DNA of 64,000 bases from Gp6-AA40 sp035649635 (GCA_035649635.1 DASRJE010000059.1:1-64000); one strand, 5' to 3'. Positions 24,714-33,373 are shown, numbered from the stretch's first letter. Notes: a model not told the origin generated them from the sequence alone. Translations and numbers: made by a program.

Positions 24714-25844
24714 ATGGCACACTCAAAGTCAACGTTCCAAGGTCAAAGGTCAAAGGTGGCTGTCGTCGGGGGCGTTGCCGTTTGCCTGACGTTATTGCTC
24801 GGTTCAATGTCCCTCGCCCAAGGCCCGCAGCCACGCAGCCTGCCGACCTTCGAGGCCGACGCCGCCTGGCCCCAGGTTCCCGCGAAATGGAAGCTCGGCG
24901 ATCCGTCCAGCTTCGCGATCGACGCTCAGGACAACGTCTGGCTGCTGCACCGGCCGCGGACGCTTCCGCCCGAGCAAGCGTCGATGGCGGCTCCGCCGGT
25001 CATGGTGTTCGATTCCTCCGGCAAGTTCATCAAGGCGTGGGGTGGCGCTGGAAACGGATACGAATGGCCCGAGCGCGAGCATGGCATCCACGTCGACGCG
25101 AAGGGGTTCGTCTGGCTCGGGGGCAATAACTGTCCGACCAACGGCATCCGCGGGCTCAAGCCAGTCGCCGACGATCAGTTGTTGAAGTTCACGAGCGACG
25201 GCAAGCTCGTCATGCAAGTCGGGAAGAGCAATCAGAGTAAGGGGAATGCTGACACGCGGAACCTGCATCGCCCGGCCGACGCCTGGGTGCACGCGCCCAC
25301 CAACGAAGTGTTCGTAGCCGACGGGTACGGCAATCACCGGGTGATCGTGCTCGATGCCGACACCGGCGCCTTCAAGCGGATGTGGGGAGCGTTCGCCGAG
25401 CGGCCCATGGATGACGATCACTGCGAGGTGGTGACGCCAAAGACATTTGAAGATCCAGGCCCGCGCAACTTCAGCATCGTCCATGCACTTCGCGTCGCGC
25501 GCGATGGCATGGTGTACGTGGCCGATCGCGAGAATCGTCGGATCCAGTCATTCACATCGGATGGCAAGTTCGTCAAGCAACTCGTCAAGGCCGACACACA
25601 GTTCGCACGCAACGTCGCGTTGTCTCCTGACCGCGATCAGCAGTTCCTGTACGTCGGAAACGGCGATGACATCGTGATCGTCGATCGCAAAGCCCTGACG
25701 ATCGTCGGCTCAATCAAACCAACGGGGCTGAAGAACGGCGGTCATCAGATCGCGACCGACTCGAAAGGAAACATCTACGTCGCGCAGACCACAATGGGTC
25801 TGCAAAAGCTGACGTTCAAGGGTATGTCGCCTGGCGGTAAGTAA
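24714..25844 (+). CDS. NHL-repeat six-bladed beta-propeller secreted protein
   Basis: The start is taken at ATG 24714, with a GAGGAG SD eight bases upstream; the frame is open from 24663. The N-terminus is a signal peptide (VAVVGGVAVCLTLLLGSMSLAQ). NHL-type blades include FAIDAQDNVWLLHRP, HGIHVDAKGFVWLGGN, NEVFVADGYGNHRVIVLD, MVYVADRENRRIQSFTSDGK and QIATDSKGNIYVAQT. Similar propellers occur in peptidyl-alpha-hydroxyglycine lyase and in extracytoplasmic binding proteins, but catalytic residues cannot be assigned here. The first codons (SKSTFQGQRSK) are encoded by AAGGTCA-type repeats. It is divergent from the winged-helix regulator and directly followed by the DNA glycosylase frame. Confidence 0.88.
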   Translation: MAHSKSTFQGQRSKVAVVGGVAVCLTLLLGSMSLAQGPQPRSLPTFEADAAWPQVPAKWKLGDPSSFAIDAQDNVWLLHRPRTLPPEQASMAAPPVMVFDSSGKFIKAWGGAGNGYEWPEREHGIHVDAKGFVWLGGNNCPTNGIRGLKPVADDQLLKFTSDGKLVMQVGKSNQSKGNADTRNLHRPADAWVHAPTNEVFVADGYGNHRVIVLDADTGAFKRMWGAFAERPMDDDHCEVVTPKTFEDPGPRNFSIVHALRVARDGMVYVADRENRRIQSFTSDGKFVKQLVKADTQFARNVALSPDRDQQFLYVGNGDDIVIVDRKALTIVGSIKPTGLKNGGHQIATDSKGNIYVAQTTMGLQKLTFKGMSPGGK

Positions 25845-25857
25845 AACGTTACCCCGC

Positions 25858-26364
25858 CTGCGTGACAGGATTAGGCCCGGAGTTCGCATACTCTTCGTCG
25901 GCATTAACCCCGGCGTACGTTCCGCGATCACCGGTCATCACTTCGCTGGTTTCTCGAATCGATTCTGGAAGCTGCTCTTTCGGTCCGGTTTGGTCCTTGA
26001 GCCGGTGACTTATCTGGACGACGATCGCCTGCCTGAATGGAGATACGGCATTACCAATGTGGTCACGCGCGCCACTCGCGGAATTGACGAGTTGCGGCCC
26101 GAGGAGTACGCGGCGGGCAGGGCGCGCCTGCGCGGCAAAGTGCAGCGATACAAGCCCGAGATTGTCGCTTTCGTCGGCATCACGGTGTATCGCGCCCTGT
26201 TTCCAGAGCTGAAGGGGCCGGTGACGATAGGACTTCAACAACAGCGACTGGGTGAGAGCCGTGTCTTCGTGTTGCCGAATACGAGCGGCCGGAACGCTCA
26301 TTACTCGTTCGACGCGATGCTGGCGGCATTCACCTCGCTGCGCAAGCACAGCGAACGGGCATAA
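25858..26364 (+). CDS. mug: G/U(T) mismatch-specific DNA glycosylase (Mug/TDG family), start codon unclear
   Basis: The frame encodes a complete Mug/TDG fold. RILFVGINPGVRSAITGHHF carries the catalytic-loop Asn (GINPG), followed by FSNRFWKLL, and VLPNTSGRNAHYS is the second active-site motif. It excises uracil or thymine from G mismatches. The frame is open from 25813, but between there and the catalytic loop there is no ATG, GTG or TTG. The first standard start is a TTG at 25990, which would delete the catalytic loop. CTG at 25858 is used here as a placeholder start; family members begin about this far upstream (LPRLRDRIRPGVRI). The frame opens across the stop of the NHL gene, so translational coupling, a non-standard start or a lost ATG are all possible. 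Confidence 0.75.
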   Translation: MRDRIRPGVRILFVGINPGVRSAITGHHFAGFSNRFWKLLFRSGLVLEPVTYLDDDRLPEWRYGITNVVTRATRGIDELRPEEYAAGRARLRGKVQRYKPEIVAFVGITVYRALFPELKGPVTIGLQQQRLGESRVFVLPNTSGRNAHYSFDAMLAAFTSLRKHSERA

Positions 26365-26418
26365 TCCCGATAGCCGCTCTCGATCAGCCTTCTGATCGCT
26401 TATCGCGCGGAGGCAAAT

Positions 26419-27174
26419 GTGAGAAGACTGTTGCCGCTGGCGTTCGTAGCGCTTGTCTCGTCGCCTGCATTCGCGCAGTGGGCGAATGTTCCCCCACCGG
26501 CCATCCCTCTAGCGTCGGATGGAAAGCCGGATATGTCTGCACCGGCGCCGCGGCTGCCCGATGGCAAGCCGGACTTGTCGGGCATCTGGAATCCGCCGGC
26601 CGGCGCCGTAGCAAATCTCGCGCGTGGCTTGGCCGAGGTCCCCTTCCAGCCGTGGGCGAAGGCGACCTATGACGAACGTGCGGCCGGACTCCATTGGAAG
26701 GAGGACCCTCCCGCAAGTTGCCTTCCGCAGGGTCTGCCCAGGCTCCTCCTGGCTCCAGCACCCTGGAGAATTCTTCAGACGCCTGCCGTGGTGTTCTTCG
26801 TTCACGAGGCCTTCAACCTCTGGTGGCAGGCGTTCGTTGACGGAAGGCAGTTCGCGCCTCACTCGGACGTCTCCCCAACGTGGCATGGCTATTCGACCGC
26901 CACGTGGGAGGGCGACACACTTGTCGTCGACAGCCGTGGCTTCAACGGGAAACTGTGGCTCGATCAGCTGGGCAAGCCGTCCACCGAGGCGCTCCACGTG
27001 ACGACGCGCTTCAGACGCAGGGACTTCGGACACATGGATCTTCAGATCACCATCGATGATCCCAAGGCATACACACACCCATGGACTGTCGCGGTCGAAT
27101 TGGGCTTGCTGCCTGACACACAACTGATGGAATTCATCTGTCTCGAGAACGAACGAGACACGCGGAAGCGTTGA
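26419..27174 (+). CDS. Secreted 'PDGKPDLSGIW' family protein of unknown function
   Basis: This 251-aa protein uses a GTG start with a GCGGAGG SD. It has a signal peptide (LLPLAFVALVSSPAFAQ), then two copies of the D(G)KPD motif (SDGKPDMSAPAP and LPDGKPDLSGIWNPP). ILQTPAVVFFVHEAFNLWWQ and ATWEGDTLVVDSRGFNG are the most conserved blocks. The family is large in Acidobacteria and is usually annotated hypothetical. The gene at 33374-34114 is a divergent relative (FTGVWTTYN, RWEGNTLVVET). The all-beta pattern suggests a lipocalin-like or beta-sandwich fold in the periplasm. Directly after its stop is a fragment echoing the 3' end of mug. Confidence 0.8.
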   Translation: MRRLLPLAFVALVSSPAFAQWANVPPPAIPLASDGKPDMSAPAPRLPDGKPDLSGIWNPPAGAVANLARGLAEVPFQPWAKATYDERAAGLHWKEDPPASCLPQGLPRLLLAPAPWRILQTPAVVFFVHEAFNLWWQAFVDGRQFAPHSDVSPTWHGYSTATWEGDTLVVDSRGFNGKLWLDQLGKPSTEALHVTTRFRRRDFGHMDLQITIDDPKAYTHPWTVAVELGLLPDTQLMEFICLENERDTRKR

Positions 27175-27255
27175 GCGATGCGCGGGTCCATTACTCCTTC
27201 GACGCGATGCTTGCGGCATTCAGACCGCTGCGCAGGTACCGCGACCGGGCATAAT
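27173..27255 (+). pseudogene. Duplicated 3'-end fragment of mug
   Basis: Positions 27191-27255 match 26301-26365 (the end of mug) at about 56 of 65 bases. The same reading frame is kept and encodes VHYSFDAMLAAFRPLRR... to the stop TAA, where mug encodes AHYSFDAMLAAFTSLRK.... Upstream similarity fades at the stop codon of the preceding gene. Only about 25 codons remain, with no start, so this is a gene-tail duplicate and not a functional gene. Confidence 0.8.
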
Positions 27256-27261
27256 GCGCGC

Positions 27262-29241
27262 GTGCGCATCACGGCCACGCTCCTCCTGTTCCTGTTGTGC
27301 TTCGTCGCATCGCCAGGTGCGGCAGCCGACAGATCGACTCCGGGCGAGTTCATCACGGAGCCGGCCACGCTTGTCTCATTTGGATTCGAGTGGCGTATCG
27401 ACGGCGACGACAATCGCAACGCGCGGGTCGAGGTCAGCTACAGGAAACAGGGAGAGCCGATGTGGAAGGCCGGGCCACCGCTGCTGCGAATCGGCGACGA
27501 GCGAATCAATGAGAACGCCCTGCAATACATGACCCCCAACGGGTTCGCCGGCAGCGTGTTCGATCTCGAGCCCGCGACGTCCTACGAGGCGCGATTCGTC
27601 TTGTCGGATCCTGACGGCGTCGATGGTCGCGCCGAGCGGATGGTGACCGTGCGCACTCGCGCCGAACCGATGCCTGCGGCCGGCGGCAAGGTCTACCACG
27701 TCTACCCTCCGAGCTATAACGGGCAAAAGCAGGAGCCTGCCTTCACCGGACTTCTGGCTGCCTACTACACGGGCTCGTCACACTCTGACAACTTCAACAC
27801 GTACCCACCGCGCGTGCAGCCAGGCGACACGATCCTCGTGCACGCCGGTGTCTACAAGGACGATCGTCTCCGGTATGGCGGCGGCCTCGGCACAGTGTCG
27901 AGCGGTACCTACTTCCTGACCCAGAGCGGGACAGCCGACCGGCCCATCGCGATCAAGGCTGCCGGTGATGGCGAGGTGATTTTCGACGGCGACGGCGCTT
28001 ACAACCTGTTCAACGTGATGGCCGCGAACTACAACTACTTCGAAGGCCTCACGATTCGAAACACCGACCTGGCCTTCCAGGCGGGGCTGAAAAACATCGC
28101 CGGGTCGAGCGGCTTGACGATCAAACGAAGCCGATTCGAGAACGTCGGCCGCGCGATCTATACCGACTGGTCGGGATCCAAGGATTACTACATCGCCGAT
28201 AACGTCATGATCGGCCGCTTCAATCCGAACTTCCTCATGGGATTCACCGGTCGCACCTGGCAGAACCTGCCGGAGTTCAACCCCAAACTCGTCTCGGAAT
28301 ACGCCGTCAAGGTATACGGCTCGGGTCACGTCGTCGCATACAACTCGATCGCGAATTTTCACGACGGCGTCGACGTGGCGACGTACGGCAATCCGGACGG
28401 CAGCCCCACACCGGTGCGAGATCGACTTCCGGTGTCGATCGACTTTTACGGGAACGACATCTCGAACGTCGAAGACAACTGCATCGAAGCCGATGGCGGA
28501 GCCCACAACATTCGCGTCTTCCGCAATCGGTGCTTCAACCATGGTCATCGCGCGCTCAGTGTGCAACCCGCCTTTGGCGGCCCGGTCTATTTCATCCGGA
28601 ACGTCGTCTATCACGCGCCCGAGGGCGGAGCCGTGAAGTTCACGGCGTCGTCCTCCGGCATCGTCGTGCTGCACAACACCCTGATTGCCCCGGTGAAACC
28701 GATGCTGCTGGCCGCGTCGAACGTGCAGTATCGGAACAATCTAATCCTTGGCAAGAGCGAGACGCTCGAGACGTTTGCCGTCGAGACCAACACCAATTAC
28801 TCGAGCTCCGATTACAACGGCTTCCACCCGAACGAGGGAGCCGAGTTCTCTTTCGAATGGAGTTCGCCTTCGCGCTCGCTTCGCGCGAACTTTCCCGGCG
28901 AACCGGCCAAGCTGAGTGTCCAGGAGCAGACGAAGCTCGAGGCATCGGCGCGGGAGAGACAACGCTTCAAGACGCTGAAGGAGTTCAGCGAAGCGACCGG
29001 ACAGGACGCGCACAGCGTGCTCGTCGATTACGATGTCTTTGTCAAAGTAGCGGCGCCAGGACCTGATCCACGCACCCTCTACAAACCAGCGGACTTCGAC
29101 TTCCAACTTCGACCCGGCTCAGCGGCGATTGATGCTGGCGTCCGGCTCCCAGGTATCAACGACGATTTCACAGGGCGGGCACCCGATCTTGGTGCCTACG
29201 AGGCCGGCCGGCCCGCGCCTCATTACGGCCCCCGGCAATAA
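27262..29241 (+). CDS. Secreted right-handed parallel beta-helix protein
   Basis: The open frame starts earlier, but the mug fragment occupies 27173-27255. The GTG at 27262 begins a signal peptide directly (VRITATLLLFLLCFVASPGAAA), giving 659 aa. Residues 30-130 look fibronectin-III-like (FGFEWRIDGDDNRNARVEV, DLEPATSYEARFVLSD). The rest is a parallel beta-helix with coils such as YFEGLTIRNTDLAF, GLTIKRSRFENVGRAIYTDW and NCIEADGGAHNIRVFRNRC. It closes with PGSAAIDAGVRLPGINDDFTGRAPDLGAYE, a common end motif in such proteins. These folds are typical of polysaccharide lyases and glycan-binding surface proteins, but no catalytic triad is evident. Substrate unknown. Confidence 0.85.
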   Translation: MRITATLLLFLLCFVASPGAAADRSTPGEFITEPATLVSFGFEWRIDGDDNRNARVEVSYRKQGEPMWKAGPPLLRIGDERINENALQYMTPNGFAGSVFDLEPATSYEARFVLSDPDGVDGRAERMVTVRTRAEPMPAAGGKVYHVYPPSYNGQKQEPAFTGLLAAYYTGSSHSDNFNTYPPRVQPGDTILVHAGVYKDDRLRYGGGLGTVSSGTYFLTQSGTADRPIAIKAAGDGEVIFDGDGAYNLFNVMAANYNYFEGLTIRNTDLAFQAGLKNIAGSSGLTIKRSRFENVGRAIYTDWSGSKDYYIADNVMIGRFNPNFLMGFTGRTWQNLPEFNPKLVSEYAVKVYGSGHVVAYNSIANFHDGVDVATYGNPDGSPTPVRDRLPVSIDFYGNDISNVEDNCIEADGGAHNIRVFRNRCFNHGHRALSVQPAFGGPVYFIRNVVYHAPEGGAVKFTASSSGIVVLHNTLIAPVKPMLLAASNVQYRNNLILGKSETLETFAVETNTNYSSSDYNGFHPNEGAEFSFEWSSPSRSLRANFPGEPAKLSVQEQTKLEASARERQRFKTLKEFSEATGQDAHSVLVDYDVFVKVAAPGPDPRTLYKPADFDFQLRPGSAAIDAGVRLPGINDDFTGRAPDLGAYEAGRPAPHYGPRQ

Positions 29242-29301
29242 TGTGAAGGGGTCAGACTCCTTCACAGTTCTTCACTCGTAGGGTCCGGCTTCAGCCGGGC
29301 C
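29242..29301. repeat. 12-bp stem-loop plus CTACG-tailed hairpin
   Basis: TGTGAAGGGGTC-A-GACTCCTTCACA (29242-29266) is an almost perfect dyad with one G-T pair, starting at the base after the beta-helix stop. CGTAG at 29277-29281 then leads into GGTCCGGC-TTCA-GCCGGGCC (29282-29301), a reverse-orientation member of the CTACG-tailed family. Both lie upstream of the sigma factor gene and could terminate or insulate transcription. Confidence 0.75.
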
Positions 29302-29360
29302 GTCACGGGTGTCACCTTTGCTAGGGCTCTGACTCTATTGGTATAAGAAACTGCAGAGGG

Positions 29361-30038
29361 ATGATGCACGTCGTAAGCGCGCCAGTTCTGGAAGGGTGGA
29401 GCCTGCTGTCGGATGAGCAGGTGGTTACCCGTGTTCTCGCCGGTCAGACCGCGTTGTTCGAGGTACTGATGCGACGGCACAACGAGCGGCTCTACCGGAC
29501 GGCGCGAGCGATTCTCAGGGACGAGAACGAGGCCGAAGACGTCATGCAGCAGGCGTACGTCAATGCGTACAGCCACCTGCGTCAATTCGACGGACGATCG
29601 AAATTCTCGACGTGGCTCACGCGCATCGCCGTGCACGAAGCGCTCGCGCGGGCTCGGCGGCGGGGCCGATACACGACCATGGATCCCGATAACCCAAACC
29701 CTCACCAGTTCCCAATGAGCGTCGATGCGACACCCGATCCCGAGCGGCTGGCGATCGCGCGTGAGCTCGGCACTTTCCTGGAGTCGGCGATCGATCGTCT
29801 GCCTGACGGTACTCGCGAAGTTTTCGTGCTCAGGCAGCTCGAGGGGATGCGAACGGACGAAGTGGCGGAGACACTCAGCGTCAGCGAGGCCGTCGTCAAA
29901 ACACGCCTGTCGCGCGCGCGCGCCGCGCTACGTCGTGAATTGTTCGAGCACGCCGGCCTTGCCGAATCGCAAACGTTCCGCTTCCTCCGGCCGAGATGCG
30001 ATCGCGTCGTGCGCGCCGTTCTCGCGCGCATCGGATAA
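29361..30038 (+). CDS. ECF-type RNA polymerase sigma factor
   Basis: This 225-aa sigma-70 family factor has only regions 2 and 4. Region 2 is ALFEVLMRRHNERLYRTARAI followed by DENEAEDVMQQAYVNAYSHL and FDGRSKFSTWLTRIAVHEALARAR. Region 4 is ALDRLPDGTREVFVLRQLEG-like (IDRLPDGTREVFVLRQLEGM), then EVAETLSVSEAVVKTRLSRARAALR. The ATG at 29361, or the adjacent one at 29364, follows GAGAGGG. No anti-sigma gene follows. Instead comes a secreted c-type cytochrome, which may be a target or simply a neighbour. Regulation is not evident; a possible promoter lies at about 29330-29350. Confidence 0.92.
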   Translation: MMHVVSAPVLEGWSLLSDEQVVTRVLAGQTALFEVLMRRHNERLYRTARAILRDENEAEDVMQQAYVNAYSHLRQFDGRSKFSTWLTRIAVHEALARARRRGRYTTMDPDNPNPHQFPMSVDATPDPERLAIARELGTFLESAIDRLPDGTREVFVLRQLEGMRTDEVAETLSVSEAVVKTRLSRARAALRRELFEHAGLAESQTFRFLRPRCDRVVRAVLARIG

Positions 30039-30185
30039 CCTGCCCATTTTTCCGGGACTCGTGCATTCGTAACCGATCGCGCCGATCTCACTCTATCGGT
30101 CACAGGCTTGCTTGACGACGACCGTCGAGCGGCGCGCGAGCGCCACGATGGACCCGTCGGGCCGGCCGGAAGGAGAGTGACCGTG

Positions 30186-31397
30186 ATGCGACTCATCGGC
30201 GTGGCTTCGATCGCGCTTGTCCTCGCGCTGACTTTGACGTCAGTGTCGGCTCGTCAAGACAGCCATCAGCGTCTCGATGGTCGGGAAATCTTCCGCTTCG
30301 ACACATTCGGCGACGAGCAGTTGTGGACCGACGTTCTGCGGTTGCACGAAGCAGTACAGAACCTTCGTCCGGTGGACGCATTGTCGCTCGGCCTGAAGGT
30401 GGATGTTGACGCGCTCCCACCAGAGATCGTCGATGCGTTGCGAGCAGAGGAGGGAGTCGATCTGACAGATCCCGCGGTGACCATTGCACTGCTCCAGCTG
30501 AATGCCGTGGTCGGGGTGATGGGCAAGGTGGATGAGTCAGGTCAGCTGACAAGCATCGGCATCACGTGCGCGCTGTGCCACTCGAACGTCGATGACTCAG
30601 TGACGGCAGGTATCGGCAAGCGGCTCGACGGGTGGGCGAATCACGATCTCGACGTCGGCAAGATTGCGGGCAGCGCTCCCGGGCTGCCTCCGGCGTTCAA
30701 GACCGAATTCGACAAGTGGGGGCCGGGGATGTACGACCCACGGCACCACGCGTTTAACGGCGTGAATGTCCTCGAGTTGCACCCCGGGGAGCTGTCGGTA
30801 CCTGTGGTCACGCCCGCAATATACGGGCTCAAGGGCGTGGGCTTCGAGACCTACACCGCGGACGGTCCGATCTCGTACTGGAACAGCTACGTCGGCGTCG
30901 GTCAAATGGGCGGCCACGGAGACTTCAGCGATTCACGGATTCGCCTCTCTATCGATCAGACGCCTCCCGACCTCGTGACACCGAAGCTGAAAGCTCTACT
31001 CGATTACCAACTGAGTCTGCGAGCACCCGCTCCACCGGACGGCAGCTTCGATCGACGGGCGAGGGCGCGCGGCATGCAGTTGTTCTTCAACGAAGCCGGT
31101 TGTGGCAGGTGTCACTCGAGACCGCAATACACGGACGTGTTGAGCGGTCCGCTGAAGGACGTCCCCTTCCTGCACGACCCGTTGGAGACGGGAATGGATC
31201 GGGCCTACGCAGATAGAAGCGCAACGCGCCAATACCGCACGACGCCGCTGCGTGCACTCTGGCAGCACGCGCCCTACTTCCACGATGGAAGCGCACGCGA
31301 TCTTCCGGCCGTCGTGGAGCACTACGACGAGCACTTCGTATTAGGTCTCACCGACGATCAGAAAGCAGATCTCGTCGAATTCCTGAAGTCTTTGTGA
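30186..31397 (+). CDS. Secreted di-haem c-type cytochrome
   Basis: The ATG at 30186 follows GGAGAG and starts a signal peptide (LIGVASIALVLALTLTSVSA), giving 403 aa. Two haem-c attachment motifs are present: CALCH at residue 128 and CGRCH at residue 306. The C-terminal half, with MQLFFNEAGCGRCH, TPLRALWQHAPYFHDGSARDL and VVEHYDEHFVLGLTD, resembles the second domain of cytochrome c peroxidase/MauG-like proteins. The N-terminal half differs from CcpA and has a long insert between haems. I therefore call it a peroxidase-like di-haem protein without asserting activity. It is periplasmic and may accept electrons from dehydrogenases such as the PQQ enzyme 4 kb away. Confidence 0.85.
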   Translation: MRLIGVASIALVLALTLTSVSARQDSHQRLDGREIFRFDTFGDEQLWTDVLRLHEAVQNLRPVDALSLGLKVDVDALPPEIVDALRAEEGVDLTDPAVTIALLQLNAVVGVMGKVDESGQLTSIGITCALCHSNVDDSVTAGIGKRLDGWANHDLDVGKIAGSAPGLPPAFKTEFDKWGPGMYDPRHHAFNGVNVLELHPGELSVPVVTPAIYGLKGVGFETYTADGPISYWNSYVGVGQMGGHGDFSDSRIRLSIDQTPPDLVTPKLKALLDYQLSLRAPAPPDGSFDRRARARGMQLFFNEAGCGRCHSRPQYTDVLSGPLKDVPFLHDPLETGMDRAYADRSATRQYRTTPLRALWQHAPYFHDGSARDLPAVVEHYDEHFVLGLTDDQKADLVEFLKSL

Positions 31398-31417
31398 CGC
31401 CCTCGCGGCGGGCGAAG

Positions 31418-31444
31418 GCCGGGTCTTGTTCTTTCAGACCCGGC
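31418..31444. terminator. 9-bp stem-loop between convergent genes
   Basis: GCCGGGTCT-TGTTCTTTC-AGACCCGGC is a perfect stem whose right arm ends one base before the LVIVD stop triplet (31446). The same arm sequence recurs in the hairpin at 48569-48594. It can serve both converging genes. Confidence 0.7.
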
Positions 31445-31445
31445 G

Positions 31446-32930
31446 TTACTGAGATGAAAAATTCGCGACCTTACGGGCCGCGCCCGTGAGCTCGAGAATG
31501 TGGAGCCCTGTGTTGGCGCGATCGGCGACGTAGACGTAGCCGCGATCGTCGACCTCCACGTTGTTGGACTGGATCGCGACCTTGCACTGTTGGTTGGCAC
31601 CTTCGCCGACACATCGCTGGTCGGTATTCGCCGTCGTCGCGGGAATGTAGAAGCCGATCTCTTTCACGTTGAACGGATCGCGAACGTCCAACGCGCGCAC
31701 GCCGGCGTTGAAGAACGTGACGAACAGCACGCGGCCGTAGTAAATCGGCGTGAAGTTCTCCTGTGAGGAATGGGAACCAAATCGGCCGCCACGGCTGCAG
31801 AAGTTGCCGCTCCCCTCCGGCACCGTCCAGGTCGACGCCCCGAGCGGTGTCGATTCGAAGGTGATGTCGATCATGCGGACCATCTGCCTCGGTTCCAGGC
31901 ATTCGTTGGCCAACGATTCACTGACGACAGCGATGAAATCGCGGTGCGCCTGAGGCGTCGGGATTGGTACTGCGTCACCGTGGTCGTGACCTCCGCCCGG
32001 CACGGGCGCATTCGCCGGCAGTCTCTGTTTGGCGAACTCGCTGAGCGTCAGGCCAAGCAACGGAAATACGGTGTGCGCTCCCGCGTCAGGGGGAAGATCG
32101 ACGCGCGAGATTTGCGGGTAGAGCAGATTCGCATCGGTGGGCTCTTTCGGTCCGTTGAGCAGCTTCTGCCGATCGACGATCTGGACGACACCGGCGCGAC
32201 TGGTGCCGTAGCCGAAGTACACACGGTTGCCTTTGGGACCGAGAGAGATCGGCCCGTGCAACTCGGTGGGAATCGGCATCACGGTCGACCCTGGCTGTTG
32301 TCCGGGGAGGCCGAAGTCACGAACGAATTTCGGGTTCGCCGGATCGCTCAGATCGTAAATCTTGGTCATCCGGCGGGTGCGCCAGTCCTTCGGTCCCGAG
32401 ATGACGTATGCGATGCCGGTGTCGCACTCCCAGAAGTTCTTGTGCGTGTTCACGAGCCCGTCAACCACCACAACGACCCGAGTCGGCTTCGCCGGATCCG
32501 TCACCTCCCAGATCTCGTGACCGGAGTTGCCGAACGATCGCAGCAGATACACCTTGCTCTTGTCCGCTCGCGGCAACGTGCTTCCGCTGCAGACGCGCAC
32601 CATCTGCGCGCCGCCGTTCTCCCCTTCTCCTGCTTCGCCTGGAATATGAGCGAGGTAGCGCGGCTTCTTCGGATCGGTGACGTCGACGATGGACGTGCCG
32701 TTCTGTTCGTCCTTGCCCGTGAGCGGGTTTCGCCTGCTGCCGCCGTGATGGCCGATGTAGGCGATCCAGCGGTTCCCCTGGCGCTGAATCGTCGGTTGGT
32801 AGGCGCTGCGCGCCTGAAGATCGTCGTGACCAACGAGCGCCATATCGCGCTGCTCGGCTCCGTGCTCGGCCGCGACCGACGCGCACAGAGCGATGCCGCA
32901 CGCTGCGACGAATCCAGAGAGGCGTTTCAT
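31446..32930 (-). CDS. LVIVD-repeat beta-propeller secreted protein
   Basis: The ATG at 32930 lies 7 bp after the DUF6152 stop and begins a signal peptide (LSGFVAACGIALCASVAAEH); the frame upstream is only an in-frame extension. The 494-aa protein has LVIVD-type repeats: NGTSIVDVTDPKKPRYLAHI, HEIWEVTDPAKPTRVVVVVD, TKIYDLSDPANPKFVRDFGL, GVRALDVRDPFNVKEIGFYI and VYVADRANTGLHILEL. These build a seven-bladed surface or periplasmic propeller of unknown ligand. A His-rich loop (GGGHDHGDA) may bind metal. It is the last gene of a three-gene operon with the DUF6152 protein and a 'PDFTGVW' protein, a combination I have seen repeatedly in this clade. Confidence 0.87.
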   Translation of the reverse strand: MKRLSGFVAACGIALCASVAAEHGAEQRDMALVGHDDLQARSAYQPTIQRQGNRWIAYIGHHGGSRRNPLTGKDEQNGTSIVDVTDPKKPRYLAHIPGEAGEGENGGAQMVRVCSGSTLPRADKSKVYLLRSFGNSGHEIWEVTDPAKPTRVVVVVDGLVNTHKNFWECDTGIAYVISGPKDWRTRRMTKIYDLSDPANPKFVRDFGLPGQQPGSTVMPIPTELHGPISLGPKGNRVYFGYGTSRAGVVQIVDRQKLLNGPKEPTDANLLYPQISRVDLPPDAGAHTVFPLLGLTLSEFAKQRLPANAPVPGGGHDHGDAVPIPTPQAHRDFIAVVSESLANECLEPRQMVRMIDITFESTPLGASTWTVPEGSGNFCSRGGRFGSHSSQENFTPIYYGRVLFVTFFNAGVRALDVRDPFNVKEIGFYIPATTANTDQRCVGEGANQQCKVAIQSNNVEVDDRGYVYVADRANTGLHILELTGAARKVANFSSQ

Positions 32931-32937
32931 AGGACCG

Positions 32938-33345
32938 TCACCGTCCTTCTGCTTTCTCGCGCTCCCGGGCTTGCTCCGCGCGGGAGAGCGCGCCAAATCT
33001 CACACCGCTGGCCGTCACCGCGGCCGTGACATAACCCCCGCCGCTGCCATCCCTGAGAGGGGCGATGTACACCGTGATTGTGTCTCCCACCTTGATCATG
33101 TTGTCGCGGTAACCGGCGCGATACATGTTGTTCGTGCTGTGACCCTCGAACACGACGTCGCGCTCGCCCTTGTCGTCCTTCACATGAAGCACGAGCTGCA
33201 TGTGAGGGTTGATGGCACGGAATTTCTTGACGACACCGGTGACGGTCTCGCTTCTGGTGAAGTCGAACTGAACGGCCGAGTGGTGGGCCAGGCTGTTCGC
33301 ACTGAAGAGGGCCACCATCACCGAGATGAATGCTAGCTGTCTCAT
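32938..33345 (-). CDS. DUF6152 family secreted protein
   Basis: This 135-aa protein has a signal peptide (LAFISVMVALFSANSLA) and the conserved HHSAVQFDFTRSETVTGVV start of the mature domain, followed by RAINPHMQLVLHVKDDKG and KVGDTITVYIAPLRDG. This is a small OB- or beta-sandwich-like fold of unknown function, common in Acidobacteria and Alphaproteobacteria. The double His at the mature N-terminus is invariant in the family and could bind a metal. It sits between the 246-aa 'PDFTGVW' gene (28-bp gap) and the LVIVD gene (7-bp gap), all on the minus strand, so they form one transcript. Confidence 0.87.
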   Translation of the reverse strand: MRQLAFISVMVALFSANSLAHHSAVQFDFTRSETVTGVVKKFRAINPHMQLVLHVKDDKGERDVVFEGHSTNNMYRAGYRDNMIKVGDTITVYIAPLRDGSGGGYVTAAVTASGVRFGALSRAEQAREREKAEGR

Positions 33346-33373
33346 GACTTACGCTCCGTGAGTGCTGTTTGCC

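Noticed and set aside
27778..28674. 298-codon minus-strand frame
   Set aside because: Opposite the beta-helix gene; Val/Asp/Arg-rich shadow.
31770..33029. 419-codon plus-strand frame
   Set aside because: Antisense to the LVIVD and DUF6152 genes, no domain.
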